Shown here piece by piece: positions 42,532 through 54,987 of a stretch of DNA of 64,000 bases. Each line of letters begins with the position of its first letter. The first letter of the stretch is position 1. A program made the position numbers and the translations under genes. Location of the stretch: the NCBI GenBank assembly GCA_963555705.1, contig OY743180.1, positions 38,658,129 to 38,722,128 of the forward strand, given 5' to 3'. The notes under the pieces are model-generated. The model saw only the letters and a list, made by a program, of their open reading frames with translations, searched no databases and was not told where the DNA came from. Source of the DNA: Ligustrum vulgare (lineage: Eukaryota; Streptophyta; Magnoliopsida; Lamiales; Oleaceae).

Positions 42532-44129
42532 TGATGTGTTCTGGACCCTCGACAATCGAAGTCATAGCAGGCTTGACGGGAAAATTGAGATATTCAAGCC
42601 AAAGCAAGAATTCAACAGGTTCGACGAGCTTTGAAGATCAAACCGTGTCGAAAGAACCAGAAAATTAAGCAGCAGGCCTTTTACGGCCGTAACCTTTGGA
42701 ATTACGGTCGTAACACAGTTATTGCAAATTTGAGCAGAACCTTCATTACAGACGTAAGAGATATGGTCACGGTCGTAAGTCTCAAGCAGAAAGTCATTTA
42801 CAGCCGTAAATTTAATTTTTTGGGTTTTAGGGGATTTTGATTATTTTTCCGTTTTTAATTATTTGTTTGCCTATTTTAGAATTTTAGGTGGCGTTCTGTT
42901 TGTATTTTATTTTTTATTTTCATTTTCGAAAATGTTTTGTATTTCCTGTTTTCATTTTTGTTTTCAAATTTGCTGAAAACGCGTTTGGTTTGTCATTTCT
43001 GAAAACTGTTTTTGAAAATGAAAAGCTGGAAAACACGTTCCGTTTGAAATTTTGCAGAATACTACTTAAACTATTTTTAATTAATTTGCTTGCAGAATAC
43101 TACTAACTCAAACTCAAATTTTCTTTCACAATACACTAAAAATATGGTTACATGCAACACACTCATGTGAGCATTAAGAGTCTATATTAACATAGTTCGG
43201 GATTTGAGAAAGCTCTACTTCTATTAAAATCCAGAAAATGCAAGTTCTTTCAAAACCATTAGAGTCCATTTATCAGTGCATTTTTTGAAATATAACAACA
43301 AGAATTCTCACTTAATTTTTTTTTTTGTAATGTTGATATTGAATTCAATAAAACTTTATTTAAACTTAGTTCCAAGTTAGGATAATTCTCAAAAAAAAAA
43401 AAAAAAAAATAAATCTTTATTTAGGCTTAGTTCTAAAAATAATAATAAAAAAATAAAAACTTTATATTAAGCTTAGTTCTAAGTTAAGATAATTATATTA
43501 AAAAAAAATTCTCAAAACGCGTTTTCCGCGTTTTTGACATTTTTTGTCGAAATACACACAAAACGCTCAAAACGAGGTTTTAGGCGTTTTCCGTTTTGTG
43601 TATAAATCTTTTTTTTGTTTTTCAAAATGCGTTTTTGAAAATGGTAAAGAGAACGCGTTTTTAGCGTTTTCGAAAATAAAAACAGAAAACGACCTCAAAA
43701 CAGCAAAGAGAACAGGGGCTTAGCTTAATTAGAATCTATTTTGAGCCCAATTAACGGCTAGGTTTATTTTTTTTATTTATATGCTTTTTTCATTCATTGT
43801 AATGCAGATTTTATTTGATTAAAAACAGTTTTATTGAGGATTCAATAAAAGTTATAGGTGGATTCCTATATTTCATAGAACTTATCAAAATTACCATCTT
43901 GTGGCGTTCATCCCGAACTTATCAAATATTCGCGAGAATATTTGTGGCGTTCAAAACCAGAAACTTATCAAGGAATCTGGATAGATCCTTGTGGCGTTTC
44001 ACAAATCTTGGTTCTTTATTCCGCATCGTCGAGCCATCGAATCGTGAATATCGGGTCATGATTCATCCGTCCAACCACAACCTGAGTTCGGAACTTTCCG
44101 GCGTTTCTTCCGCGTTTCGAATCTCATCA
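42532..44129 (+). repeat. 3' LTR with nested insertion (1598 bp)
   Basis: It is collinear with 40354-41117 except for the block 42887-43719. Palindrome sites are at 42681, 42702, 42746, 42767 and 42798, the same spacing as in the 5' LTR. The two LTRs differ at many of the CG sites within the palindromes by transitions. Confidence 0.92.
42887..43719. mobile_element. TTA-flanked DNA transposon (PIF/Harbinger-like MITE) in the 3' LTR
   Basis: It is absent from the 5' LTR, so the insertion is certain. TTA is duplicated (42884-42886 and 43720-43722). The termini GGTGGCGTTCTGTTTG and, inverted, GCCCCTGTTCTCTTTG share the GTTCT-TTTG core. The TTA site and G-rich end suggest PIF/Harbinger. Subterminal AACGCGTTTT words are repeated on both sides. 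No transposase is present. Confidence 0.8.
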
Positions 44130-44134
44130 GGGTA

Positions 44135-46084
44135 AATTGATTTATGAAACTTTTTCGATAATAATCCCAAAGTAAAATTGATACACAAGATATTAATGCA
44201 AAGTGTAATAAGAGAAGTTAATTCGATAATTTAAATCAAGTAATTTCACATAAATAAATATAGCATTTACCGAGCTCTCCGTCATGAGTAATGCCAAATC
44301 TACTATCTTGGTAATGTACAACAAGAAATATCAATCCTTAAGAGACTTACAATAAAAAGCTCTTATACTTAGGCAACATACAACAAGGACTATTTATCCT
44401 TACAACACAGTCGAGTTTTCAATATTGGGAATTATACACAAATTCCCTCTCTAATTAACCTATAAGAATTTTTGATGTTCAAGAAATAATCGAGCCAACA
44501 AGAAAATAAAATAACAACGTAAAATTTACGGACCGCCAAATCTTTTCACTATATAATAAATTGTTACAATAATATAGACTTTACACTCACCAAAACCCCC
44601 CAAGTATTGTAGGAAAAATAATCAAGTTTTACTACATCTATCAATTTTTAATTCTTTGTACAACCCACAAAGAAACCAACAACCAAGATGCTAGATTACA
44701 TTTTTCCTCACAATACTCTCTAGTCAATGTGTTCCACAAAAAAAGATAATAATACGTGTATTTATATAGAACAAATTACGTCATGACTATATTTCACTTC
44801 GACATGGACTGTGGAATTGATTTCCTTGATCAATTACTCTTCTTAAGATTTAATCCACGTAGGACACATAATCAATAACAACAAATTTTATAATATACTT
44901 TCCATTATTATTCGTATCCTAATCCAGTTGAATTAAAAAGCTTATTCTCCAATTACAATTAAAGTCGTCCAATTTTTGACAATTTGAGGCAATTACCCAT
45001 CATTCAAAAGGATCTTGAAACAACCAAAATATAAATGATATAATCAAGTCAACTATTAAGATATTTAGGACAACACTTCAATAGATAGCAAAGAGTAAAG
45101 CTCAAGTGTTTATATTGTAAACTTTGATGAATGAAAAATAGACGATGAAATAGTTTGTAACTTTGTATCAAAGCTTTTAACCGATAATCTCCCTTAACAA
45201 GTAATACGAGTTAAGTATGAAGAGATATTTACATTTAATATAAGTGTTTTCAAAGAAAACTTTATTGAGAAAAATCAAAAGAAATTGTTAAGTTTTTGTA
45301 AAAAGAATCCTAGATAATTTTGATAGGAATACGTTTTGATCAATCAACACATTTTTTGTAATCAATGAAACATAATAAGAGATGAAATAAGATCAATATT
45401 TTCACAATAATCTACTCTATTAATGCTCTTGTACGTTGGTAGAATTGAATGCACAAAAAAAAAAAAAAAACATTGTTTATAGAGCAAAATGTTCAAAATA
45501 GGGAGTTTCAGTTGACTAAGTTGGATCGACCGAAAGTGTCAAAAATATCCTTTACAAGATTTGAAAGTTGGAATTTCTGTTGAGCAAAATCATAATTTCG
45601 ATCGAACAAATTTTGGCCGACCGAAATATTTTGGTTGACCGAAATATTCAAGCTCAAAGAATCCGTTTATATCAACATGTATCTTTTGCTCAAAAACTCA
45701 TTTCATATTTTGATGTATACTTATGCAATTGGTGAATGATAATTTTTTTTTTTTTTTTGAGGTTTATAAAGTTGATAAATATTGATTAGCAAAAACCTTT
45801 AAATGTTGTTTATTCGAGATTACAAGAAATACAATCTTCAAGCTCTTGATTGTTTTTGCTTTGAATCCTTTTTTTATCACATTTTCTCGAATAGACGACG
45901 ATTTGAGCATTTGAGTATTTCTGAAGAATACACATGAAATACTGAAGAAACAAAACTTGTTAGAATCATAAGTATCTTTGTTTGTTATAATCAAAACAAT
46001 AGAGTTATAATCAACCATATGTCAATAATTCCCCCCTTTCGTTTCATTAATTCCATCTGATCGATATAATTCTTGATCTTATTA
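44135..46084. other. Right part of the split Copia LTR and border DNA, no gene
   Basis: AT-rich. At 45506-45644 there are six TTTCGGTTGACCGAAA-like words, less regular than at 29.6 kb. A pyrimidine tract CCCCCCTTT follows at 46029. The frame 45764-46018 has no protein character. Confidence 0.45.
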
Positions 46085-46760
46085 TGTGGTCATGGGCTGA
46101 ATTCCTACATGTCGGCCCATACAAGATCCACAGGTCGCCCCATACAAGATCCACAAGTCGGCCTAAGGACCCCGAGCTTCCTTGAACACTTCCCTTCACA
46201 AGCATTAAGAGGTCGGTTCTAATTTCCGTGCTTGTTGCTTGAAGAGGTCGGGCTCAAGACCGACCTATGGCTACTGTGTCTTGACCATAAACTTTGAGGT
46301 CGTTCTTGCTCGAATATGTTATACTTTAGTCCTGCATAGGTAGATCACGGGTTATCCATTGACCATGGACCTCGTAAGTGGGCCTAGCCCTGAAACCATT
46401 AAAGCAGGTATAATCATGCTATCCACTTCTCATAAAGGAAAGTTCGATTCTCATAAGGATTTTCCTCTTAAAAGGTAAGTTTATGTAATAAGGACTCCTT
46501 CTCCTAATAGAAGAAGGTAGGCTTCAAAGCCTATAAACACAGCTACTTTGATCAAATAATTCATTCATTATCAACACAATTACCAGCTTTATATCTCTAT
46601 CTACTTTCTCTCTCCAAAAAACTAATTCTTACACCGAAAGGGCGACGAGGAGAGTCCTCCTCGCCTTTTTTGTAGGGTAAAGATGAATCAATCCATCTTT
46701 TACAGTGATCAAAAAGTTTTAGATCTTACCATGTCAAGGTTAGGAATTTTTATAGCATCA
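46085..46760 (+). repeat. 5' LTR of the Tat-like element (start approximate)
   Basis: It ends TATAGCATCA just before the primer site. It contains repeated GGTCGG/CGACCT words and a CCTATAAACAC promoter box near 46527-46537. The left end, near TGTGGTCATGGGC, could not be confirmed without the partner LTR. Confidence 0.65.
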
Positions 46761-46762
46761 AT

Positions 46763-46780
46763 TGGCGCCATCTGTGGGAA
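46763..46780 (+). other. Primer binding site of Tat type
   Basis: TGGCGCCATCTGTGGGAA lies 2 bp after the LTR. The same text with GTC for ATC is common in Tat/Retand elements. Confidence 0.8.
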
Positions 46781-46794
46781 AAGATATGAGTAGC

Positions 46795-47790
46795 CATGGT
46801 TAATAGATGTCAAACTCACCCTTTCACTTCTACAGGACAACCTCTTCCAGCCAATACATCAGCTGAAGGAGACAATCCCCCACCTCTTGAAGATCAAGAA
46901 GAACAACATCAAGAGGTCTCGCCACATGACAAACCTGTTGGTCAAGAAGCCTTCAATGTACTCCAGTGACAGTTCCATGACCTTCACCATATTTTTCAAT
47001 AGTAAGTCCAACATCAAGCAGTCCTAGGGATGAACACACGTGAGGTCGAGCCCAGGGATGAACATAGACCTGCCAATCCCGCATATTCCGATTCTCCTGG
47101 AATCAGGGAAATTAATCCTATCACAGAGGGACAAGTAAACATGACACAAAGAGAAATTTCCAGAATAATTCAAGAAGGCATTGCTGACAGGATAAGACAG
47201 AGTAAGAGGCTTGGGAATATTTCACGAGAAGAACTCCTTTCACACTATAAATAATGGCTTTCCCCTTGATTGAACTATTCAAGTATCCTCGGATAAAGGA
47301 GTAGGATGGAACTACAGATCCCAACAATCACCTAAATAGATACACCAGTTTCATGGACATGCAAAATGCTCCCGATCAGATATTATGCAAGGCCTTTCCT
47401 CAGACATTGACCAGTGCAGCTCGGGATTGGCTCTCCACAATACCATCAGGATTGACTTCATCTTTCGTCGATCTTACTGACAAGTTCAAAGCATTCTTCG
47501 CAAGTAGTAAAAGGATAAAGAACACTGCCATTTCCCTTATGCAACTGAGGCAAGGATCCAGTGAAACACTACAGGAGTTCATGACTTGTTTCAACAATGA
47601 AAGGCTTCATATTCCCAACCTTCACATTACATCAGCAACTTCAACCCTAACCCTAACCCTAGCCATAAGGAGTCAGGAGTTCAGAATGTCATTGTTTATG
47701 AATCCTCCTACGAATGTAATCGAACTCCTTAGAAGAGCCAAAAAATACATAAACATGGAAGAAACTTTGTTATCAGTAAGAGCTTAACAT
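46795..47790 (+). pseudogene. Gag of the Tat-like element
   Basis: It starts near 46795 with a Pro/Glu-rich N terminus that soon meets stops. The capsid part lies at 47353-47787: LCKAFPQTLTSAARDWLSTI, LTDKFKAFFASSKRI, MQLRQGSSETLQEFMTCFNN. This is the Retrotrans_gag domain of gypsy elements. A CCCTAA-like run at 47646-47664 encodes the TLTLTLA segment. Confidence 0.75.
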
Positions 47791-47935
47791 CAGAATCACG
47801 AATCTATAGAGTGAAATCTTCAGAACTCGTCAAGCAAGGAAATAAGAGGTCTAGATAGGAAGACGTCCGAAATTTTCCTAGACCCGGTACAAAAAATTCT
47901 TATGGGCATCAGGAACCCATTCCACTCAATGCTCC

Positions 47936-48077
47936 ATGATCTCACATTCTTATGGAAATTCGATATCGGGAATACTTGCGATGGAGCTCGTCAAAGGAAA
48001 AATTTCCGAAAGCAATCACCATAAGTACTGTGATTTTCATAGGAGCCCAGGCCGTACAACTGATGATTGCAGAATAC

Positions 48078-48113
<36 letters not shown>

Positions 48114-48841
48114 CTCATAAAATGAGGAATCTTGACGTTTTCACATGGAGCACAGAAGACATGCCCAGGAGTGATCCTACACTAGTTGTGCATAGACTTA
48201 ATGTCCAGCCCGATACGAAACCTGTAAAACAACAAAGAAGACAGTTTGTTACCGAAAGAAGGCAAGTAATCACTGAGGAAATCGATAAAATTTTGAAAGC
48301 AGGATTCTTCAAGGAGGTAAAATATCTGGAATGGTTAGCCAACATGGTCTTGGTGAAGAAAGCTAATGGAAAACGGCGAGTTAGCATTGATTTCACAGAT
48401 CTAAACAAGGCATGCCCTAAGGAAAGCTATCCCCTTCCTCGAATAGATAGACTGGTTGATTCCACCTCGGGCTATGAACTTTATAGCTTCCTTGATGCCT
48501 TCTCGGGGTACCATCAGATCAGAATGGCTGAGGAAGATCAAGAAAAAACCTCCTTCATGGTCGACGAGGGAATATACTGCTACAAGGTCATGCCATTCGG
48601 GTTAAAGAATGCAAGGTCTACCGACCAAAGGCTTGTGAACACGATCTTCTCCAAAAACATAGGACAGAACATCGAAGTTTATGTTGATGAAATGGTGGTG
48701 AAGAGCTCGAGAAAGAAAGATCACTTGAAGGATTTGGAAGACATTTTCTCTACCCTCCGCCAACACTGTATAAAGCTCAATCCTACAAAGTGCACTTTCG
48801 GGGTAAGCTCAAGCAAGTTTTTAGGATTCATGATTATTTAG
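47936..48841 (+). pseudogene. Gag zinc-knuckle end fused to reverse transcriptase by deletion
   Basis: An open frame of 301 codons begins with the knuckle-like KYCDFHRSPGRTTDDCRIL, runs through an (AG)n tract coding for alternating Arg-Glu, and enters the pre-RT region (FTWSTEDMP) and RT: SIDFTDLNKACPKESYPLPR, LDAFSGYHQIRM, YKVMPFGLKNARS. The protease that normally lies between is gone. The catalytic box reads YVDE instead of YVDD (codon 48689-48691), and GHxTxxC of the knuckle reads GRTTDDC. Confidence 0.85.
48080..48111 (+). repeat. (AG)n microsatellite at the gag/RT deletion junction
   Basis: About 16 AG units lie exactly where the protease region is missing. The tract keeps the frame open. 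Confidence 0.9.
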
Positions 48842-48886
48842 TGGGGCATTGAAGTTAATCCCCACAAAATCATCGCCATCACATCA

Positions 48887-49362
48887 ATGGAACCTCCCAA
48901 AAGCTTAAGGGAAGTACAAAAACTAACGGGAAGAGTTACAGCTCCGGGTCACTTCATGTTAAGGGTAGCAGATAAATACTTCCCTTTCTTCAAATCTCTC
49001 AAGGGAAATAACGAATTCAGATGGGACAAAGACTACAAAGTTTCCTTCAGAAAGCTCAAGGAGTACTTTCGATCACCACCAATACTGGTAAAGACGAATA
49101 TCTCCTTCTATATTTAGCAGTATCAGAACATGCAGTAAGCGCCGTATTAGTCAAAGAAGAAGGGAAAGTTCAAAAACTAGTATACTACGTCAGCAAGATG
49201 TTACTAGATGCAGAAACTCGATACACCTTGGCACAACATCTCTCACTTTCACTTGTCACAATAGCCAGAAAGTTGAGACCTTACTTTCGGGGCTCATGCC
49301 ATAATGGTCCTCACGAATCAACCTCTGAAGCAGATATTGAAAAAATCGGACGTCTCGGGTAG
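48887..49362 (+). pseudogene. RT connection and RNase H of the Tat-like element
   Basis: MEPPKSLREVQKLTGRVTA and ADKYFPFFKSLKGNNEF (48887-49117) continue in another frame with YLAVSEHAVSAVLVKEEGKV, VYYVSKMLLDAETRY and a shortened end (49021-49362). The frame changes near 49090, and the RNase H end is disrupted. Confidence 0.75.
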
Positions 49363-49515
49363 CGTACTCAAGTGGTCAGTTGAGCTCGGGGAGTATGACA
49401 TTGAATTCAGACCCTGACTTTCCATAAAGGTACAGGTCTTAGTAGACTTCGTTTCCGAACTCGCCCCAAGACCTGGGGGGTCAACAACTCATGACAGGAA
49501 AGAAGACACTTGGAC

Positions 49516-49906
49516 TTTACAAGTAGATGGTACAATGAACTCCGTGGGCTCGGGGCCCAGAATCATATTAAGAAAGGATGATGGCACAATAGAAATTCAG
49601 TGTACGTTGAGATTCAACTTCCAAGCCACTAACAATGATGCAGAATATGAAGCTGTGATCTCCAGGCTTCAGGCTGCATAGCACCTTGGGGTCGAGCATG
49701 TCAAGGTGACGAGTGACTCGCAGTTGGTTGTAGAGCAAATTAATGGAACCTTTGAAGCAAAGGATGAGAAGATGTTGCTTTACAAAATGGTAGTTCTTGA
49801 CTTGCAAAGGAAGTTCAAATCTTGCAGTATAGACAAAATACCAAGGTCGGCCAATTACAGGGCCGATGCTCTGTTAAGATTCACTTTTTCCAATTGGGTA
49901 ACTTAG
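49516..49906 (+). pseudogene. Second, archaeal-type RNase H (aRNH)
   Basis: LQVDGTMNSVGSGPRIIL, ATNNDAEYEAVISRLQAA, VKVTSDSQLVVEQINGTF and SANYRADAL fit the D-x-S/G-x-x-G, NNxAEYxA and SDSxLVxxQ blocks of archaeal-like RNase H. This additional domain is typical of the Tat lineage. A stop at 49679-49681 splits it. Confidence 0.8.
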
Positions 49907-49929
49907 GATGAATTGTGTTTGTACAAACA

Positions 49930-50800
49930 CTTTATGTGCCCATACCCTTTTACTCAACGGGAATTGATATCCTTGGACCCTTTCCGATAGCTCGTGGTCA
50001 AGTCAAATTCTTAGCAGTGGTGGCGGAATACTTCTCAAAATGGGTAGAAGCAGAACCTCTCGCCGTGATCTCCTAACAAAAACTGGAATTGTTCGTATGG
50101 AAGTCAATTGTAAACAGATTTGGCCTCCCTAAAACATTGATCACGGACAATAGAAGATAGTTTGAGTGTCAAGCTTTCAAGCAATTCTGTAGGAACTTGG
50201 GAATTGAACACATGTTTACTTTAGTTTCACATCGACAGAGTAATGGGTTGGCAGAAGTCACAAACATGCTTATACTCCAAGACCTACGCACTCGTCTGGG
50301 TAACGCTAAGGGAGATTAGCCCAACCTCCTCCCTAAGATCTTATGGACAAATTAAACAACGTTCAAAATGGCCATCGGGGAAACTCCGTCCATGCCAGCC
50401 TTCTGTATGGAAGCAACGGTTCCAGTAGAAGTAACAATCCCCAGTTTCCGTGCTATGGCTACGAGATCACCCGACCACGACAGTGGGCAAAGAGAAAGAC
50501 TACACCTCCTTGAAGAAATTCGAGAAGATGCATCATTGAAAATAGAAATCCGCCTTCCAGAAGGCCATGTCAAAAATGTTCAACATAAGGGTTAAGAAGA
50601 GGGACTTCAGAGTACGAGATCTCTTCCTTCGCTGAAGTGAAGCTGCCGATCATCAATCAAGAAAGCTCAAGCTTACGTGGGAAGGACCATTTGAGGTTAT
50701 TCAAACGGTCGGGAAAGGATCATATAGTCTCAAAACTATGGACTATGGACTTGTCTCTTCCCCGACCATGGAACGTCGAAAACCTAAACCCTTTCTACAA
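49930..50800 (+). pseudogene. Integrase of the Tat-like element, heavily broken
   Basis: Fragments in changing frames read GIDILGPFPIARGQVKFLAV, VAEYFSKWVEAEPL, NRFGLPKTLITDNR, FCRNLGIEHMFT, a YGTTFKMAIGETP-like part and, at the end, KLTWEGPFEVIQTVGKGSYS. The order is that of a gypsy integrase core plus C-terminal domain. Stops occur roughly every 30 codons. Confidence 0.75.
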
Positions 50801-51123
50801 GTAGGCACCCTTCTTTCATAATTTCATTTTGTTATCTAGTGTAAGTGTAGCTTTTTTATTAGCACAGAGTCAGGCCTGCATGCCCATTTTTTTGTTTAAA
50901 TTTTTGCTTGCATGCCCATCAGTTTCCATTTTTGTATAAGTTGAGTTTACGTACCCAATCTATTTACATTAAGAATCCGGGATGGGTACTCTTTTCCCTT
51001 ATTCAGATTTTTTCCCGAGCGATTTTTTTTAATAAGGTTTTAACGAGGCCTATAGTTCAGTCCCCAATCAATAAAAGTATTTCTTTTCAGGAACAAGCAT
51101 GGAAGGCCGTATTCAATTACATT

Positions 51124-51271
51124 AGCAAATAATTTACAAGGTCAGCCTACAAGCACGAGCTTACAAATTATTTCCCATAATCTACAAAGTCCAGGGACCC
51201 CTTCTTTGTACAAATAATTTACAAGGTCGGCCTACGAGCACAACCTTACAAATTATTTCCCCATAATGTAT
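51124..51271 (+). repeat. Tandem repeats of about 88 bp, left part
   Basis: Units built as CAAATAATTTACAAGGTCGG, CCTACGAGCACGACCTTACA, AATTATTTCCCC, CCCCTTCTTTGTA. About one and a half units precede the Athila insertion. Confidence 0.85.
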
Positions 51272-51276
51272 GAAGT

Positions 51277-52781
51277 TGTTGGCTAGAAACACACCGCAAG
51301 TGCACGAGTCGCATACAAGTGATAGTGGACTAATTGAGTCCGGTTTATCGATCCCACAAGGATTGTCTATTTCAATTACACTCTAATATAATTAATTTTA
51401 ACAAGAAAAACACACAATAAAGATTTGTTTGGGAATGTTCTCGTACTAGAATTAAAGTTGTAAATGTAAATAAATAACTAGAAAATGGTGATGAATAGAT
51501 GATAAAGGAGCGTTGGGATTCTTGATTCTACTTGACCATTACCTAATTGAATTCACAACAAGCAAATAGAAATGCAATTCATTAATCATGTTAGACCCGA
51601 TTTTCCAAGCTTAGCCAATTACCTCTCTCGAGTGAAATCAACCCTAATTAGTGGCATTAACCTACTATATCTCTATGTCGATTAAAAACACACCAATTAC
51701 ATTAAACCTTTATGAAAATAGCTCAATGGGTCATCTAGGGTTTTAGGTATATCTCTATCCTAAACAAGAACCTAGAGCAAATATTGTATTGATCTAGAAT
51801 ACACAACAATTTCTCAATAATTGCACATCCCATGAAACCTAAGCATAAATGTGGCCACAATAAATGCTAGTCAATAAATACAACAATAAATGTACAAGAT
51901 AATAAATAGCTTAAATTCTTAAAACAAGCATGAAAATCAACCAAGCTAGGTCAAGTTTCATCAATAATCCCAACACAAAATAGTTTAGCCCATAGTGAAA
52001 TAACAATAAAATTCAAGAATTAAATACATCATTTCAACAATAGATTAAAGTAAATAGAGAAATATGAAGATTAAGCAATAAATACTTCCCTCAACCAATG
52101 AGCCAAGCTTCAAAATATCAATATTCTTCCACAATGACTTTGGTATTTCTCCCCTTAATCAATATTCATCAACTAAACTATACAAAATCAAGAGAATTTA
52201 CAAGATAAAAAGAGAGTAAAAAGAGAGAAAAGAGAGAGCCTAGGGTTTCTTGAGTTCCAAAAGGTAAAGAATGCTTTCAAAATACCCAAAATCACTCAAA
52301 AATACACCCAAATCGCGTAGATCCGCGTATAACAGCTTTTGGGCCGAACCGGGTCGCACCGGGTCGGCCCAGATTATCGCTCAATATTTTGACCACGCGA
52401 TCTCGTGGTTGCCCTTTTTAGTCTCGAGTTGGATTTTTGGCCAATAGCGCGAACGCGACCTGTGCATAGCCACGCGATCACGTGGTTCCTCTGAGTGATG
52501 TCTTGCAGCTTGATCTTCTTTTAATTGCAATTTAGGTCCTCCATTTTTCAGTGTAGATCAAGTTGGTCCCCAAACTTTGACTCTTTGACGGATTTGACTA
52601 TTTTCTCCTCAATTTCTTCAATAAATCTTTCATTTAGCTTCCATCTTGTGTTTTCTCCCTGAAGTTGATTGTTAGACCTATTTAACCACAAAATATGCAC
52701 AATTAAGTAGGTATTTGTCCAAATTACTCCAAGAGTATTACTAAAAAATATATGAAATATGCATGTAAAATGCACTCAACA
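51277..52781 (-). repeat. 3' LTR of the Athila element (1505 bp)
   Basis: On the minus strand it begins TGTTGAGTGC and ends in CCAACA. It has CCACGCGATC-CGTGG palindromes at 52393 and 52470. One repeat unit present in the other LTR is missing here. Confidence 0.95.
52393..52485. repeat. CCACGCGATCGCGTGG palindromes, 3' LTR copy
   Basis: The 16-bp sites at 52393-52408 and 52470-52485 each have one mismatch from the perfect word. The partner LTR has sites at 62132, 62155 and 62232, two of them perfect. All lie about 300-410 bp into the LTR. Confidence 0.9.
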
Positions 52782-54590
52782 AATACCCCAAAACTTGAAA
52801 TCTTGCTCGTCCCAAGCAAGAATATTTACATGCATCTACAAAAAGTGACAATATGATCAACAATGCTAGATACTTGCAATCTTCCATGATTGTGAAATTG
52901 CATAATTAATTCACAATTATGTTCCCGAATAATGCTACAAAAATGAGTTTGGCTTATCCGATGTTCGATCGGTGCGTGTGTGCATAGCCACTGTCAATCG
53001 TCAATAAGATTCAAGAATGTTGATGAGTAAAGAGGTTTCAAGTCAAAACTATCCCACCATTAGTGGTCAATTCTTTCCTTTCCCACTCGTGACATTCATT
53101 CCCCAATGAATAATTTTCTTTCCACTCCCGGGATACAATTCTAGAGGGTACTTCTCAAATCACTCTTTCTTTTTCCACTAAAGCATGGGTGTGTTTTACC
53201 GACAATCTCGACAACCTAGAAATGCAGTGACTCTCCACTAATGAGTGCTTCGACATTCAAGTTTATACCAAGCAATTCAAACCCACTATTCATCTAAGCC
53301 CTTATGCAAGTACAAATGCATGATTTCTAACAACTAACATGATGCTTGCTCGTGACTTCCCCACTCCCTTAAGCTTTCTAATTGACCCATGTAGCGAGCT
53401 TTAGGTCGGCAGCTCCCCGATTTTTTAGATCAAAGGGTACCAGGTTTCAAAATACCCCTACGGACTTATTAACTCGAGTCAAAAAGGCTACGAAGTAGGG
53501 TAGACTTATTAAGCGAATGCAATGATAATGTGCTTTTTTTTTTTTTTTTCAAGTGTGTATGTGAGTACCCTACTCATTAAGCTTTCTAATTGACCCATGT
53601 AGCTAGCTTTCGGCCGGTGACTCCCAAGTTTCAAACTTAAGGCACCAAGTTTCAAGATACTCCTACGGGCTTAATAACTCGAGTCAAAAAGGCTTCGAGA
53701 TAGGGCAATGCAATGCAAAAATTAAAATGGGCTTAGAACTCTAGCATATGGTCATTACTTGGCTTATACTTGGCGAAAGATACTCCACAGAAAAATTTAC
53801 TTCCACATGCATGAAATCACCACACGTCTAGGCCGTCTCTTTCACCGGGTCGACCACCCCCAAACTTGTCTTACAATATGATCAAGAGATTTAGAGTTTT
53901 GGGAAACATTTGATAGGTTGATAAAAATAAAAAATACAAGCTCACAACCTAGTTCATCTACTCCATTAACCTCTTCGCCCTTCAACAATTCTCAAACTCA
54001 TCGACAATTGACATGACTATTGTGCTCAATGTACATATGATCTTACATGGATAAGCATTTAAAGAAAGTAGCACAAGTAACATATTTGGTCATAACTCGT
54101 GAATTAACAACAATTTCAAACATCAAAGTCTTATAAGCCGGCAAGGCTATCTAGCATGTCAATATTCTCAACAAAATAAATAATTTCAAACATCAAGACA
54201 TCAAGGGCCGGCAAGGCAATGTAAAATGTTCATAAAGCAACATGATCCCAACACCCCAAACTTAAATCAAACATTGTCCTCAATGTTGACAATGGCATAA
54301 TAACAAGAAAGGGATGGGTGATGGAACTTCCCCGGATTGATGCGTGTATGATGTACCAAATTGACCTAAGCTTTGATTCTCTTGCTACGCAAATCTCCCC
54401 CAAACTTGTTGAGGACAAGGTTGCTTAGGATTTCAAAAAAATTTCGAACCTACAAAAGTTGGTGATTAACCAAGTTAGAGATAATAAAAATGCAATAAGT
54501 AAATATCAACAAGTAATTAAAAGAGTAGAAATTTGGGTTGCCTCCCAAAAAAGCGCTTGGTTAAAGTCGTAAGCTCGAATTTTTGATACA
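52782..54590 (-). other. Noncoding region between integrase and 3' LTR of the Athila element
   Basis: No frame of protein character is found where many Athila elements have an env-like gene. A purine tract (TTTGGGGTATT on minus) borders the LTR. The segment TAAGCTTTCTAATTGACCCA and its following 150 bp occurs twice (about 53369-53520 and 53578-53720), with the ACTCGAGTCAAAAAGGCT part well kept. Confidence 0.65.
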
Positions 54591-54591
54591 A

Positions 54592-54975
54592 TTACTCCGT
54601 GTTTGCAAGAGGGATGGATGACTTCTCCTTTTCATAATTACCCCCCAAGTATGGCTTCAAGCGTTGCCCATTTACTTTGAAGTTCCCTTTACTTCCATGA
54701 TAAAGTTCGACCGCTCCATGTGGGAAACTTTTAGCAATGGTGAAAGGTCCCGACCATCTAGAGCGGAGTTTACCGGGGAACAGTCGAAGTCTTGAGTTGT
54801 AGAGAAGTACTTGTTGCCCAACTTGGAAGTCCCGATTCACAATGTTCTTGTCATGCCACCTCTTTGTCTTCTCTTTGTAAATCCGAACATTTTCATATGA
54901 TTCAATGCGGAATTCATCAAGCTCGTTGAGTTGGAGTAATCTTTTCTCACCGGCCAACTCCATATCAAAATTCAA
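54592..54975 (-). pseudogene. Integrase C-terminal domain of the Athila element
   Basis: The frame shows LAGEKRLLQLNELDEFRIES, then FQVGQQVLLYNSRLRLFPGK and LRSRWSGPFTIAKSFPHGAV. These are the beta-barrel DNA-binding part of gypsy integrase. It is separated from the core by a TGA at 54988-54990 in place of an expected Trp codon. Confidence 0.85.
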
Positions 54976-54987
54976 AACTTTTGTTGC

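Larger units (their letters stand above)
40354..44129 (+). mobile_element. Non-autonomous LTR retrotransposon with an unknown ORF
   Basis: Direct LTRs at 40354-41117 and 42532-44129 share TGATG...CATCA ends and are flanked by GGGTA (40349-40353 and 44130-44134). Inside are a Met-tRNA-like primer site, one long but twice interrupted frame without known domains, and a purine tract. The 3' LTR is 1598 bp because a TTA-flanked transposon of 833 bp sits in it; without it the LTRs have equal length. No pol exists. Confidence 0.92.
40313..46024 (-). repeat. 5' LTR of the decayed Copia element, split by the 40.35-kb element
   Basis: The outer part runs from 40313 to the GGGTA at 40349-40353 and resumes at 44135; the right end is uncertain, near 46024. 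Without the insertion it would be about 1.9 kb. Inside, at 45506-45644, are several TTTYGGTTGACCGAAA-type words like those in the gypsy LTR at 29.6 kb. Confidence 0.5.

Noticed and set aside
47641..47665. Telomere-like CCCTAA repeats
   Set aside because: Only three units, of six bases rather than the plant seven-base CCCTAAA, inside a gag coding stretch; most likely chance.
52548..52775. 75-codon minus frame, repeated at 62310-62537
   Set aside because: Identical in both Athila LTRs and located before the presumed transcript start; it follows from LTR identity, not from coding selection.
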